Assembly (NCBI GenBank): GCA_026826555.1
Contig: JAKSZT010054334.1
Span: 37,054,575 to 37,118,574, forward strand
Direction: 5' to 3'
DNA from: Tolypeutes matacus
Taxonomy: Eukaryota; Chordata; Mammalia; Cingulata; Chlamyphoridae
DNA length: 64,000 bases
This document shows positions 36,035 through 46,589 of the stretch, in pieces. The position numbers and the translations under genes were made by a program. Within the stretch, counting starts at the first letter, position 1. Each line of letters begins with the position of its first letter. Below the pieces are notes generated by a model, which was not told where the DNA came from, searched no databases, and saw only the letters and a list, made by a program, of their open reading frames with translations.

Positions 36035-36440
36035 CTGGTTAGGATGTAGTTTACTCAGATGCTCAATATTTTTCTCTTTTATAGTAATTTAGTGGCAGGA
36101 GTCTGTGAGTTACTACAGCTCTTTGATTTTTGGCTCGACCTGGATTCTTAGGATTGTCCTGCTGGTTGCTCAAAACTGGGCACTGGCCCCAGTAATTGGT
36201 TGTAAAGTTGCTTCCTAGGGCCTTGGGCAGGGAGGCTATAGAGGCCAGGAAAAGCCTCTCCTACTTATTTGTAATTTTCTTATGTGCACTTCCTTGGTCT
36301 GCCAGGAAATGGCGCTCCTTGGCAACTCTCAATTCAATGCCTGGTTGGAGTCTATTTGTGGCAATACAGACCAGATCAATGTGATAGAGCTTCCTGTCTG
36401 GAGGGTTAGAGTCTTGTAATTCAAATTTTCTGAGACAGTT
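36035..36440 (-). other. L1-1 5' UTR part
   Basis: Sequence immediately upstream of ORF1 on the minus strand, of higher GC than the flanks, ending before the AT-rich bridge to the solo LTR. No similarity seen to the 5' UTR of L1-3, in line with a different subfamily or a truncated 5' end. Confidence 0.5.
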
Positions 36441-36481
36441 CAGAATATACTTTAAGAATACAAATTCATCTATTTTTTATG

Positions 36482-36916
36482 TGTAAGTGCCATTTTGCAA
36501 AATAGCCCACCCACAACCCTGGTTGGCACCCGCAGGTCTCCCCTACCCTGATAACAAATAGCTCAAAACCCCCACCCCATCCCTAATCCAATAGGCTGTA
36601 CTAATCTCAAAACCAACCATGAGAATATCACAAGTTTATCAAACGTCCTGTTTGACATTCTAACACTTCCATCAACTCTTCCCAAGACCTCCTCCCTAAA
36701 GGGCGAAAGTCAGTAATCTTCCACCCCTTATGTGTGCGCCACATCTACATGCCCCTTCTGTAAACCCACCCAGTTACAGCAGGTCAAAAGAAGCCATCCA
36801 AAACCTGGGTGGGTGGGCTGAAGTCTCACTTCAGGTCCCCACCATGCTGGTGATCTAATAAACTTCTCAGCTTGAATTTTGGTCTGTCTCCAAGGCTCAT
36901 TGGACCAGGACTAACA
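36482..36916 (+). mobile_element. Solo gammaretrovirus-like LTR
   Basis: 435 bp from TG (36,482) to CA (36,916) with a perfect 5-bp target duplication TTATG (36,477-36,481 and 36,917-36,921). It begins TGTAAGTGCCATTTTGCAAA, which resembles the conserved upstream region (C/T-GCCATTTTGCAA) of murine-leukaemia-type LTRs. A CCAAT-type CCAATAGG lies at 36,587, the signal AATAAA at 36,857, then a U5 with CCAAGGCTCATTGG. No primer-binding site, gag or second LTR follows, so this is the product of LTR-LTR recombination. Orientation is opposite to the surrounding L1s. Confidence 0.85.
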
Positions 36917-36921
36917 TTATG

Positions 36922-38270
36922 TACCTATTTTTTCCCCACTTTTTTTACTTTTTAAAAGATACTTCGATTATATAAATGTTCAATAGAATATATAGAAGAT
37001 TCCTATATGTCCCACTCCCCACAACTCCCACATTTTCCCACATTAGTAACATCTTTCATAAGTGTGGTATATTCATTGCAATTGATAAACACATTTTGAA
37101 GCATTGCCACTAAGCATGGATTATAGTTACATTGTAGTTTACACTCTCTCCCATTTGGCTCTGTAAGTTATGGCCGGATATATAATGGCCTGATCTGTCA
37201 TTGTAATGTCATTCAGGATGATTCTCAAGTCCCAGAAATGCCCCCCTATTACACCTGTTTTGCCCTCTCCCTAACCCCAGAACATCCATGAGTCACTGCC
37301 TCTACAACAATGGTATTTCTTCCATTGCTAGCCTCACAATAAGTCTATAGCAGAATACTAATAAGTTTATTTTAGTCCATACTTTGTTTCCTAATCCTGA
37401 GGACTCTGGGATGGTGATGCCACTCCACCATTAATTGAGAAGGGCTTCAATCCATTCTTCCAATGGATGGGACTCTCTTGCTTGCAGTTGTAGGCAGTCT
37501 CAGTTCCTTAATATGTTGTTTGCCCATCATCTCTGCCCTGTTAGTTGTCTTGGTGAGTCCATTGAACTGGAGAGTAGGTGTTGCAACTCCATTCAGATTC
37601 AGGGCTCAGCTGGCACATGGAAAGCCCAAAGAATTAAGTCTCTTGGATGTACACCTACTAACTCTAGTACTAATTATAGGTTCAAATAGAAGGACAGAAG
37701 AGTCATGCATAGGGAAACCACTGCTGAGTCTAACTCAGTCACACTGAGGGAGCATAAATATCAGCTTAGGGCCCTCTGGCAAGGGGCCAAATTCCTGAGC
37801 TGTCTGCCCTGGGTATAGTGTCTGGATATCTCCATATCCCTGAGGAGCTTTGTTGTTTGTGGTCATATCTACTTTGGCTGTCAATGACATCCTGTTGAGA
37901 AGTGCATAAGTGCTACCTCTGGGATGGCCTCCTGACTCACTTTGAAGTCCCTTAGCCATACAAACTCATTTGTCTTTAGCTTTTCTCCCTTTTGGCAACG
38001 TTTTTTTTTTTTTTTTCCCCCAGATGCATTGTTTTTGGTACTTGGTAGCAATCCCTCAGTGCCAGGGAGGCTCAACCAGGGAGTCATGTCCCAAGCTGGG
38101 GGAAGTTATTGCTTTTATATGCTGTATTTGGCTCAGAGAGAGGCTGCATTTGAGCACAAGTAGGTTCCCTGTCGGTAATTCTTAGGCACCCTTCATCACT
38201 AGGCTAAATTTCAATTTCAAGAGCAAAAGTTTATAAGCATAGTCATCAATATCAGGAGTCCATTAATGGA
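36922..38270 (-). other. L1-2 3' UTR, type A
   Basis: Homologous over its length to 15,045-16,330 (for example CACATTTTGAAGCATTGCCA, ATAATGGCCTGATC, AATAAGTCTATAGC). Contains T13 at about 38,002-38,016. Open frames in it on both strands are not genes. Its place next to ORF2 sequence is what identifies the type A repeat as an L1 3' UTR. Confidence 0.75.
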
Positions 38271-40873
38271 CCATTCTCCTTCATAAATTTCATAACTAGT
38301 TTTCCAATTTAGTAAAATTGCTGTGGTGATTGTTATTGGGATTGCATTAAATTTGTATATCATTTTGAGTATGATAGACATCTTAATGATGTTTAGTCTT
38401 CCTATCCATGAACAGGGAATATTCTTCCATTTATTTAAGTCTTCCTTGATTTCCTTTAACAGTGTCGTGTAGTTTTCTGTATATAAATCATTTACATCAT
38501 TAAATTTATTCCTATGTATTTGATCTTTCAGTTGCTATTGTAAATGGTATTTTTCTCCTGATTTCTTCATCAGATTGCTCATTATTGGTGTACAGAAATG
38601 CTACTCCTTATTGCGCATTGATCTTATAACCTGCGACATTACTGATCTCATTTATAAGCTCTAGAGCCTTTGTTGTAGATTTCTCAGGGCTTTCTAAGTA
38701 TAGGCTGGTGTCATCTGCAAATAGTGTAGTTTTCACTTCTTCCTCTCCAATTTGGATGCCTTTTATATTTTTTTCTTACCTAAATCCTTAAGGAAGTACT
38801 TCTAAAACAATGTTAAATAGGAGCAGTGATAATGGGCATACTTGTCTAGTTCCCTATCTTAGAGGGAAAGCTTATAAAATTTCACCATTGTATTTGATGT
38901 TCACTGTGGGTTTTTTATATATATCCTTTATCAAGTTGAGGAAGTTTCCTTCTATTCCTATCTTTTGTAGTGTTTTTATCACAAAACAGTGCTATATTTT
39001 GTTGAATGCATCTACAGAGATGATTACATGATTTTTTTCTTTCAATCTGTTTATGTGGTGTATGACGTAGATTGATTTTCTTATATTGAACCATCCTTGC
39101 ATACAAGGGATGAAGCCCACTTGGTCATAGTGTATAATTTGTTTGATGTATTGTTGAATACGATTTGCAAGTATATTGTTGAGGATTTTAGCATCCTCGT
39201 TCATTAGGGAGATTGGTGTAGAGTTTTCCTTTCTTGTGTCTTTGTTTGGCTTTAGTATTAGGGTAATGCTGGCATCATAAAATGAGTTAGACAATGTTCC
39301 TTCCACTTCTATTTTTCAGAAGATTTTAAGCAGGATTGGTGTTAGTTCTTTCTGGAATGTTTGGTAGAATTTACCTGTGAAGACATCTGGTCCTGTGCTC
39401 TTCTTATTCGGGAGGTTTTTGATGACTGATTCTATATTCCTACTTGTGATTGGTCTGTTGAGCTCATCAAATTCTTCTTTCACCAATGCAGCTTGCTTTA
39501 GTGTTTCTAGGAATTTGCCCATTTCCTCTAAATTGTCCATCTTGTTGGCCTGTAATTTTTCTAAGTATCTTCTTATGATACTCTTTATTTCTGTGGGGTC
39601 AGTGGTGATATCCCCTTCCTCATTTCTTATTTTGTGTATTTGCATCTTCTCTCTTTTTTTCTGTGTTAGCCTATATAGTGGTTTGTCAATTTTATTGATC
39701 TCAAAAATCTACCTTTTGGTTTTGTTTATTTTTTCTAGTGCATTTTATTTTCAATTTCATTTAGTTCTGCTCTAATCTTTGTTATTTTCTTCTTTCTACT
39801 TCCTTCAGGGTTGGTTCATTGTTCTTTTTCTAATTCCTCCTAGTGTGTAGTTAGGTCTTTGATTTTAGTTCTTCTTTTTTGTTATTGCATTTATGGCTAT
39901 GAATTTCCCTCTCAGTTCAGCTTTTGCTAAATCCCATAGTTTTTGATATGTTATGTTGTCATTTTCATTCATTTCTAGGTAGTTACTGATTTCTTTTGCA
40001 ATTTCCTTCTTAGCCTACTGTTTGTCTGAGAGTGTGCTGTTTAACTTCCATATCTTTGTGCCTAATCTGGTTCTCTGGTCCTTACTGATTCCCAGCTTCA
40101 TTCCATTGTGGTCAGAGAAATTATTTTGTATAATTTCAATCTTTCTGAATTCATTGAGAGTTCTTCTGTGGTCTATCTTGGAGTGCACGTGTGCACTCCA
40201 GAAGAATGCATATTCCCCTGTATTTGATTGTAGTGTTCTGTATCTGTCTATTAGGTCCAGATCCTCTAATGTATTATTCAAAGTCTTTGTTTCTTTGTTG
40301 ATTCTCTGTAGATATTAGATAGATATTCTATCTAATGGTGATAATTGTGCATTAAAGTCACCCACTATAATTATAGAGGCATCTATTTCCCCACTTAGTT
40401 TTTCCAGTGTTTGTATCATGTATTTTGAGGTGCGCTGGTTAGGTGCATAATTGTTTATCATTGTTCTTTCTTCTTGAAAGATTACCCCTTTTATAAATAT
40501 ATAGTGCCCATCTCTGTCTCTTACAATAGTTTTGCATTTAATATCTGTTTTGTCTGATATTAGTATAACTACTCTTTCCCTTTTTTGGTCATTTTTTTGC
40601 TTCTAAAATTGTTTTCCAACCATCCACTTTCAATCTTTTTGAATCCCTGGGTCTAAGGTGAGTTTGTTGTAGGCAGCCTATAGATGGGTCATATTTCCTT
40701 TTCCATTCTGCTAGTTTGGGGCTCATGACTGGTGAGTTTAGTCCATTAATATTCAAAGTTATTATTGTACTGGAATTACTTAGATTAACCATATTTTCTT
40801 TGGGTTTATATATGTCATATATTGTTTTTATTACTCTTTTTGTCATTTTAGTTGTTCTTACACTCTCTTCCAA
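38271..40873 (-). pseudogene. L1-2 ORF2 remnant: endonuclease and reverse transcriptase
   Basis: Starts near 40,860 with L-N-I-N-G-L-N-S-P, then C-L-Q-Q-T-H-L; the Glu of the usual L-Q-E-T-H endonuclease motif is Gln here. The endonuclease end (40,281-40,015) keeps I-D-H-R and S-D-H-N-G-M-K-L. Reverse-transcriptase pieces: K-K-S-T-G-P-D-V-F-T-G (39,645-39,316), Q-V-G-F-I-P (39,306-38,992) and an intact F-A-D-D near 38,720. At least ten frame breaks. The reading ends at about 38,300, within the thumb-like part, where the 3' UTR begins. Confidence 0.9.
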
Positions 40874-40939
40874 CTCTCTCTCTCCTGTTTTTTCCTTTCA
40901 ACCTGCAGAACTCCCTTTAGTATTTCTTGAAGTGCAGGT

Positions 40940-41790
40940 TTCTTATTGACATACTCTTTTAGATTCTGTTTGTCTGTGAATATTTTGAACTCTCCCTCAT
41001 TTTTGAATACCGGTTTAGCTGATAGAGAATTCTTGACTGGAAGTTTTTTTTTTCTTTTAGCACCTTAACTATTTCAAACCAATGCCTTCTTGCCTCCATT
41101 GTTTCAGATGAGAAATCAGCACTTAATCTTAAGGAGCTTCCCTTGTATGTGATGTTTCTCTTTTCTCTTGCTACTTTTAGCACTCTCTCTTTTTCTTCAT
41201 CATTGGACAATTTGACAAGTATATGCCTTGGAGTAGGCCTCTTTTGATTTATACTGTTTGGGGTGTGTTGTGTTTCATGGATATGTACATCCATCTCCTT
41301 CAATATGATTGGGAAATTTTCGACTATTATTTCCTCCAACACTCTTACTGTCCCTTTCCTTTCTCTTCTCCTTCTGGGATACCTATAATGCATATGTTTG
41401 TGCATTTCTTGTTGTCGTTCATGTCCCTGAGTCCCTGCTGGATTTTTTCTATCTTTTTTCTATCTGTTCTATTATCTGTTTGATTTCAGATGTACTGTCC
41501 TTCGCATTGCTAATTCTTTCCTCTGCCTGTTCTGTGTTTACATTATATTTTTTATTTCTTGGATTATGTCATTCATCACCATCATATCCATTATCTTTTT
41601 ATGTATGCTTACAATTTCTTTAATATGCTTTCTCAGTGTCTTCTTAATATCCTTAATCTCTTTCTTCACTTCATTAAGTCGATTCATGACATTTGTTTGA
41701 ACAGATCTGATTAGTTGTTCCATGTTCTGTATCTCTTCTTGGTGTTTTATTTGTTCATGGGACTGTACCATGTCTTCTTGTTTCTTAGTG
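40940..41790 (-). pseudogene. L1-2 ORF1 remnant
   Basis: Two large pieces: the N-terminal coiled coil (77 codons, 41,771-41,538, with repeated K-K-E-I-K-D-I-K-K-T-L heptads) and the RRM plus C-terminal domain (148 codons, 41,405-40,959, with E-N-F-P, R-L-S-A-D-F-S-S-E-T-M-E-A-R-R-H-W). Stops and frameshifts lie between them. It aligns with ORF1 of L1-1 throughout. Confidence 0.9.
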
Positions 41791-43200
41791 TGGCTTGTAA
41801 TTTTTTTTTGTTATCTAGTTATATGCTTATCTTGGTGTGTTTATTCAGTTGATTGGATTCTCTCTCTGCTCTATGGTTTTATTTTGTTTTTGAGTGTGGT
41901 AAGGTTTTACTCTGATAGTTCATTCTTCTTATTCTATTTCCTTGCTGTTGTCTATATTCCCCCGAAAAAAAATGTTAGTACCAGAGAAATCGGAAGAGAT
42001 AGGAAGAGAGAATGAGTAATAGTAGTGATAATAGTAAAAGGTAGGAGAGAAACCATACAAGAAGTAGGCAATTGAATAATTAACTTGAGTAAGAAGTACA
42101 AAAAAATAACATTAGAACAGTGGAATAGAAATATGGAAACATGAAACAGAATGGAGAAAAATATAGAATTAAAGATGTCCAGAATGATGAAAAAGTAGAA
42201 GAGAAAAGGAAAGAAAGGGGAAAATTTTTTTAAAGAGAAAATAAAACACAGAAAAAGTAGGAAAGAGAGAGTAATGAGTTCAAGAAAAATTGAAGACCAA
42301 GCCCAAAAAATGGAATGAAGGAATAACAACAGAAAACAGAAAATATAAGGATGAAGGAGGGAAAAGATATAGTGTAGGTAGAGAAAGATGGGAAACAAAA
42401 GAAAGAGAGAAAAATCTAACAGAAAAAGAAACAAAGGTAGGGGGAATACAACAAAAAATCAAGACAGCATCTTCTGGGTTTTTGGGTTTTTTTTTTTTAA
42501 AGAAAAAGAGGAAGACAGCAGGAAAAGGATAAAAAAGCAAAGATAAACGTGGAAAAACAGCCTTTTCTCTTTGACCCACAGTGATCTTCTCAGGCTGTTA
42601 CTATTCAACAATCAAGCATTCTGCAGCCTGTCCTCTGCAGGTTCTAAGCCAGGTTTTAGTGAGCAAAATAAGGAAAGTGAAAAAGGAAACATTTTTTTTT
42701 TTTTAATGAGAGATCCAATAAAAGCTAGTACAAAGAGAATGTCAATATGTTCCCTGTCATAAACTTTCACTGGGTGCTTGTAACCTTGTATCGCTTTTCA
42801 GAGAGGAGCTGGGGAACAAACCAGGGACCTTTTATATATCATGGACTTTGTATATACTATGCAAGAGCTCTTCCACTGGCCTAATGTGACTTCTTAGGTT
42901 AGGGAGGCTTTTCAGAAACTTATCAGCCCCTATTCCCTTGCTGTTATCTCTGCCTCCTTTCTGAAGTAAATTCTCTCTTTACCTAGGCTGCCAGGCGTGG
43001 CAGCCTGCCTGAGGAGATACCTCTCCCTTATCTCTGTCATGTCAGGTTCCCTTCTGATACCCAAGGGAGCTCGGCTGGCCAAAATAATCACAAAGATACC
43101 ACTCTCCACTCTCTCTGACCACTTCTCCTCCTGGGAGGTTGCCACCCCACTCCTTTTGGAGGAGGAAGCCAGCGTACTTGTCCAATATTTCTGGAGTTAA
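41791..43200 (-). other. L1-2 5' UTR, strongly strand-asymmetric
   Basis: The part next to ORF1 (41,980-42,560) is almost pure purine on the plus strand (GAAAAAGTAGAAGAGAAAAG and similar), hence pyrimidine-rich in the L1 sense. The distal part (42,560-43,200) is GC-richer, with AGGCTGCCAGGCGTGGCAGC near 42,986, and may hold the promoter. The long frames on both strands at 41,952-42,579 are due to this composition. Assignment to the 5' UTR rests on position. Confidence 0.55.
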
Positions 43201-43670
43201 TTTAGAAAGTACATAATATATATGTTTTGTGAAAAACGAATGTCAAAAAAGAAACATAACAGCTAAGAAGTCATTTAAATATTATATCTGAGTCTCTCTT
43301 TAAATCTACATCATTGTAAAAACTTAAATAATTTATCCTTCCATTCATTTTTTCACTATCTTTCCAGACATCTGTATTTTTAGTTTTGGCTGTGACTATT
43401 TTACTAATAAATGCCAAAAGTACTTTGAAAACTTCAAAAATAATTTAATATTTATTCAAGTGCCCACTAATTACAATATACTGCATGGAGTTTCCGAAAG
43501 AGTTGTTGTGATGTGGTCACTCTCATCTAGAATCACACAAATGAGTTCAAAATGCTGATTGCATTCCAATAACAACTGATTCTCACAAATAAAATTAGCA
43601 AGTTGATTGATTGACATCTTCATACTTTATCATTTATGGTACCATGTAGAAATTGATGGCTTTGATGATT
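43201..43670. other. Spacer between L1-2 and L1-3
   Basis: AT-rich, no open frame or repeat recognised. Confidence 0.4.
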
Positions 43671-43674
43671 TTTT

Positions 43675-44340
43675 TTTAATTTATTAAAGTTTATCACTCA
43701 TACATAAATATACATAAACAATAAATGTATAGCAGTAGTTTTGAAATTACAAAAGAAACATACATAACATCATACAAGGCTCTCATACCTCACCCTACCA
43801 CCAAAACCTTACATTGTTGTTAAACATTTTTAACTAATGATTACAGAGCATCCTCAAAATATTACTACTAACCAAAGTATTTTCCCCCAACCCACCTTAT
43901 TATTATTTTTTTATATCATATATACATGAACATACATAAAAAATAAGTGTATTATAAAAGTTGTGAACTTATAAAGCAAACATTCATAACATCATAGAGG
44001 GGTCTCATACATCAACCCTCCATCAACACTTTGCCTTTCATGAGACATTTGTTACAAATTATGAAAGAATATTGCCAAATCTTATGAATAATTATAGTCT
44101 TTATATTTGGTGTATTTTCTCCCAAACCACCCTATCATTATTTTTTAAATATATTTTTATCACAGAAGTTGAAAACTTACAAAACAATCACGCACATGTG
44201 CAGATTTCCCAAACAACACCTCTCTATCAACACACCACACTGTGGTGGAACATTTGTTACAGATTGTGAGATAATATCATCCAATTATTACCAGGTCCAC
44301 AGCGCACATTTGGCACACATTTCCGTGCTCCCCCATTATC
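43675..44340 (-). repeat. Tandem ~215-bp units in the L1-3 3' UTR
   Basis: Three related units: GAAATTAC at 43,743, GTGAACTT at 43,963 and GAAAACTTAC at 44,171 mark the same position. CATAACATCATA with CTCTCATAC/TCTCATAC recurs at 43,763 and 43,985. Each unit also holds an ACATTTGTTA(C)-like and a TTATAGTCT/CTCCCAAACCACC-like block. The spacing is about 220 and 210 bp. A single unit is present at 49,291-49,535, and one or more at 1-265. Confidence 0.7.
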
Positions 44341-44764
44341 AACACAGTACAACTTAGGCATAGATTCAAGAATATTACATTATTACTCTTAACCACAGTG
44401 CATAGATCACTCCAGTTGTATTTTTCCCATGCTTCTCCACATTCCCACTACCCTGCAATACTGATGTACATCTGCTCTAGCTCACAAAGGCCACTCTTGC
44501 ATCTGTAGCATCAGCCACAATTCTCATCCACCTCTGGGTTTACTGTGCTATTAATTCCCAGATTATTTTTTAGTTTTCTGTCAGTTGGCATTTACATCCC
44601 TAGACTACCATTTTCAGCCACATCCCCATTTGTAAACCAGCTGTTACTATAAAGTGTTACCATCAACTCTGTACATTTCCACACTTTTACAGTAAAGTTA
44701 ATTAAAACTTCTACATACATTAAATATCAGTAGTTCATCTCAATCCTCCTCTTATTTCCTTTAA

Positions 44765-45440
44765 GAAACCATCACCTACCACCAGGTCTTGAAGATATTT
44801 TCCTCCATTTTCTTCTAGAAGCTTTATGCTTCTTGCTTTTATATTGAGGTTTTTGAATCATTTTGAGTTAATTTTTGTATAAGGTGTGAGATAGTGTTCC
44901 TCTTTCCTTCTTTTGCTATGGATATCCAGTTTTTTCAGCACCATATGTTAAAAGGACTGTTCTGCCCAAGCTGGGTGGGTTTGACAGGCTAGTCAAAAAT
45001 CACTTGACCCTAGATGTGAGGGTCTGGTTTTTAACCATCAGTTCAGTCCCATTGGTCTATGTGTCTGTCTTTATGCCAGGCCATGCTGTTTTTACCACTC
45101 TAGCTAGCTAATACAACTTAAAGTCTGGAAATGAGAGTTCTCCAACTTTGCTTTTCCTTTTTAAGATGTTTCTGGCTATTCAGGACCCCTTACTCTTCCA
45201 AATAAATCTAATAATCGTGTTTTCCATTTATTTAAAAAATGTTGATGGAATATTTATCAGGATTGTATTAAATCTGTACATCAATTTGAGTAGAATTAAC
45301 ATGTTAATGATATTTAGCCTTCCAGTACATGAGCATGGAATGTTCTTCCCATTATTTAGGTCTTTTTTGATTTCCTATAACAATGAGTGGTAGTTTTCTG
45401 AATACAAGTGCTTTAAATCATTGGTTAAGTTTATTCCCGA
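44765..45440 (-). pseudogene. L1-3 ORF2 C-terminal remnant
   Basis: Plus-strand blocks CTACCACCAGGTCTTGAAG, GTGTCTGTCTTTATGCCAGG and TTGAGTAGAATTAACATG are the complements of the same ORF2 positions in L1-1 (32,838; 33,123; 33,350). No frame is open for long. The segment stops near 45,440 (ATTCCCGAATATTTGGG) where the N-terminal end of ORF2 resumes. Confidence 0.85.
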
Positions 45441-45559
45441 ATATTTGGGTTGTATCTGTCATATTTTATTTTCACCACTCTTTTGACACTTTTAGTTACT
45501 TTTATTGATATAACCTTCATTTATAGACAGTCTTCCAGGCCTATCTCTACTGTCTTTTC

Positions 45560-46369
45560 TTTTCAGGCTATAGCACACCCTTTAGTATTTCCTGCAAAGC
45601 AGGTCTCTTGGCTACAAACTCTCTCAGATTCTGATTATCTGTTAATATTCTAAACTCTCCCTCTTTTTTTAAAAACAATCTTGCCGATATAAGATTCTTG
45701 GCTGGAAGTTCTTCTCTTGCAGTATCTTAAATATATCACACCCTTATCTTCTTGCCTACATGGTTTCTGTTGAGAAACCAGCACTTCATCTTATTGGGTA
45801 TCTCTTATATGTTATGAATTGCTTTTCTTTTGCTGCTTTCAGAATTCTCTGTCTTTGGCATTTGACATTCTGATTAGTGTGTGTCTTGGAGTTGGTCTAT
45901 TCAGATTTTTTTGGATGGGAGTACATTATGCTTCTATGTCCTTCAATAGGGTGGGGAAATTTTCTGCCATGATTTCTTCAGATATTCCTTCTGCCCCTTT
46001 TCCCTTCTCTTCTCCTTCTGGGACACCCATGGCATGTATGTTTGCACACATTTTACAGTCGTTTATTTCCCTGGGACCTATTTTTCCAATCTTCATCTGT
46101 TCTTTTGTATGTTCATTTTCAGTGGCCATTTCTTCAAGCTCACAAATTCTTTCTCCTGCCTCCTCAAATCTGCTATTATATGATTCCGGTGTATTTTTAT
46201 TTTCATTTATTGCACCTTTCATTCCCATAAGACGGGCTATTTTTCTATGTATGCTTTCAAATTCTTCTTTCTGCTCAACCAATGTCTTTTGAATATCCTT
46301 AATTTCTTTAGCCATCTCATTGAATTTATTAAGGAGATTTGCTTGAACATCTATGATTAGTTGTCTCAA
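45560..46369 (-). pseudogene. L1-3 ORF1 remnant
   Basis: A 147-codon open frame (46,369-45,926) covers coiled coil and start of the RRM, including M-G-V-P-E-G-E-E-K-G-K-G-A-E and E-N-F-P-T-L. The C-terminal half (45,925-45,560) is out of frame but aligns with L1-1 ORF1. The initiating Met region lies in decayed sequence upstream of 46,369. Confidence 0.85.
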
Positions 46370-46589
46370 CTCCTATATGTCATCTGGAGGTCTATCTTTT
46401 TCCTTTAACTGGGCTATATCTTCCTGTTTCTTGGTGTGGATTGTAATTTTTTTGTTGCTGTCTTGGCTTTTGGCTTACTAGAGAATTTGTTCTGGATGTA
46501 GCTTTTCTCTTTAGTTTAGGGCTTCCTGCCCTTTCTCCCTTGCCGGTTATGTAGTAGAAGCCAAGGATATAGTTGGAGCTATAAGCTGT

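Larger units (their letters stand above)
31830..36440 (-). mobile_element. L1-1: L1 with intact ORF1 and endonuclease-deleted ORF2
   Basis: Reading leftwards: 5' UTR part (36,440-36,035), complete ORF1 (36,034-34,994), then directly the interior of ORF2 (about 34,960 down to about 32,170), a short 3' UTR and a tail complementary to the T-run at 31,830-31,840. The roughly 4.6 kb length is short of a 6-7 kb L1 mainly because the ORF1-ORF2 spacer and the endonuclease domain are missing. The true 5' end is not certain. Its 3' UTR is short and unlike types A and B elsewhere in the window, so it is another subfamily. Confidence 0.85.
36922..43200 (-). mobile_element. L1-2: near full-length L1, frameshifted
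   Basis: Minus-strand order: 5' UTR (about 43,200-41,790), ORF1 remnant (41,771-40,940), ORF2 remnant (40,873-38,271) and 3' UTR type A (38,270-36,922). Total about 6.3 kb, the size of a full L1. The junction of ORF2 and 3' UTR near 38,270 lies too early in ORF2 (just after the reverse transcriptase), so the C-terminal part of ORF2 is deleted. Many frame breaks, so it is inactive. The start of the 5' UTR is inferred from the change in composition near 43,200. Confidence 0.75.

Noticed and set aside
41952..42579. Long Phe/Leu/Ser-rich minus-strand frame (160 codons) and overlapping frames on both strands
   Set aside because: Explained by the purine-pyrimidine skew of the L1-2 5' UTR.
45819..46292. 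A 157-codon plus-strand frame
   Set aside because: Antisense to the ORF1 remnant of L1-3.
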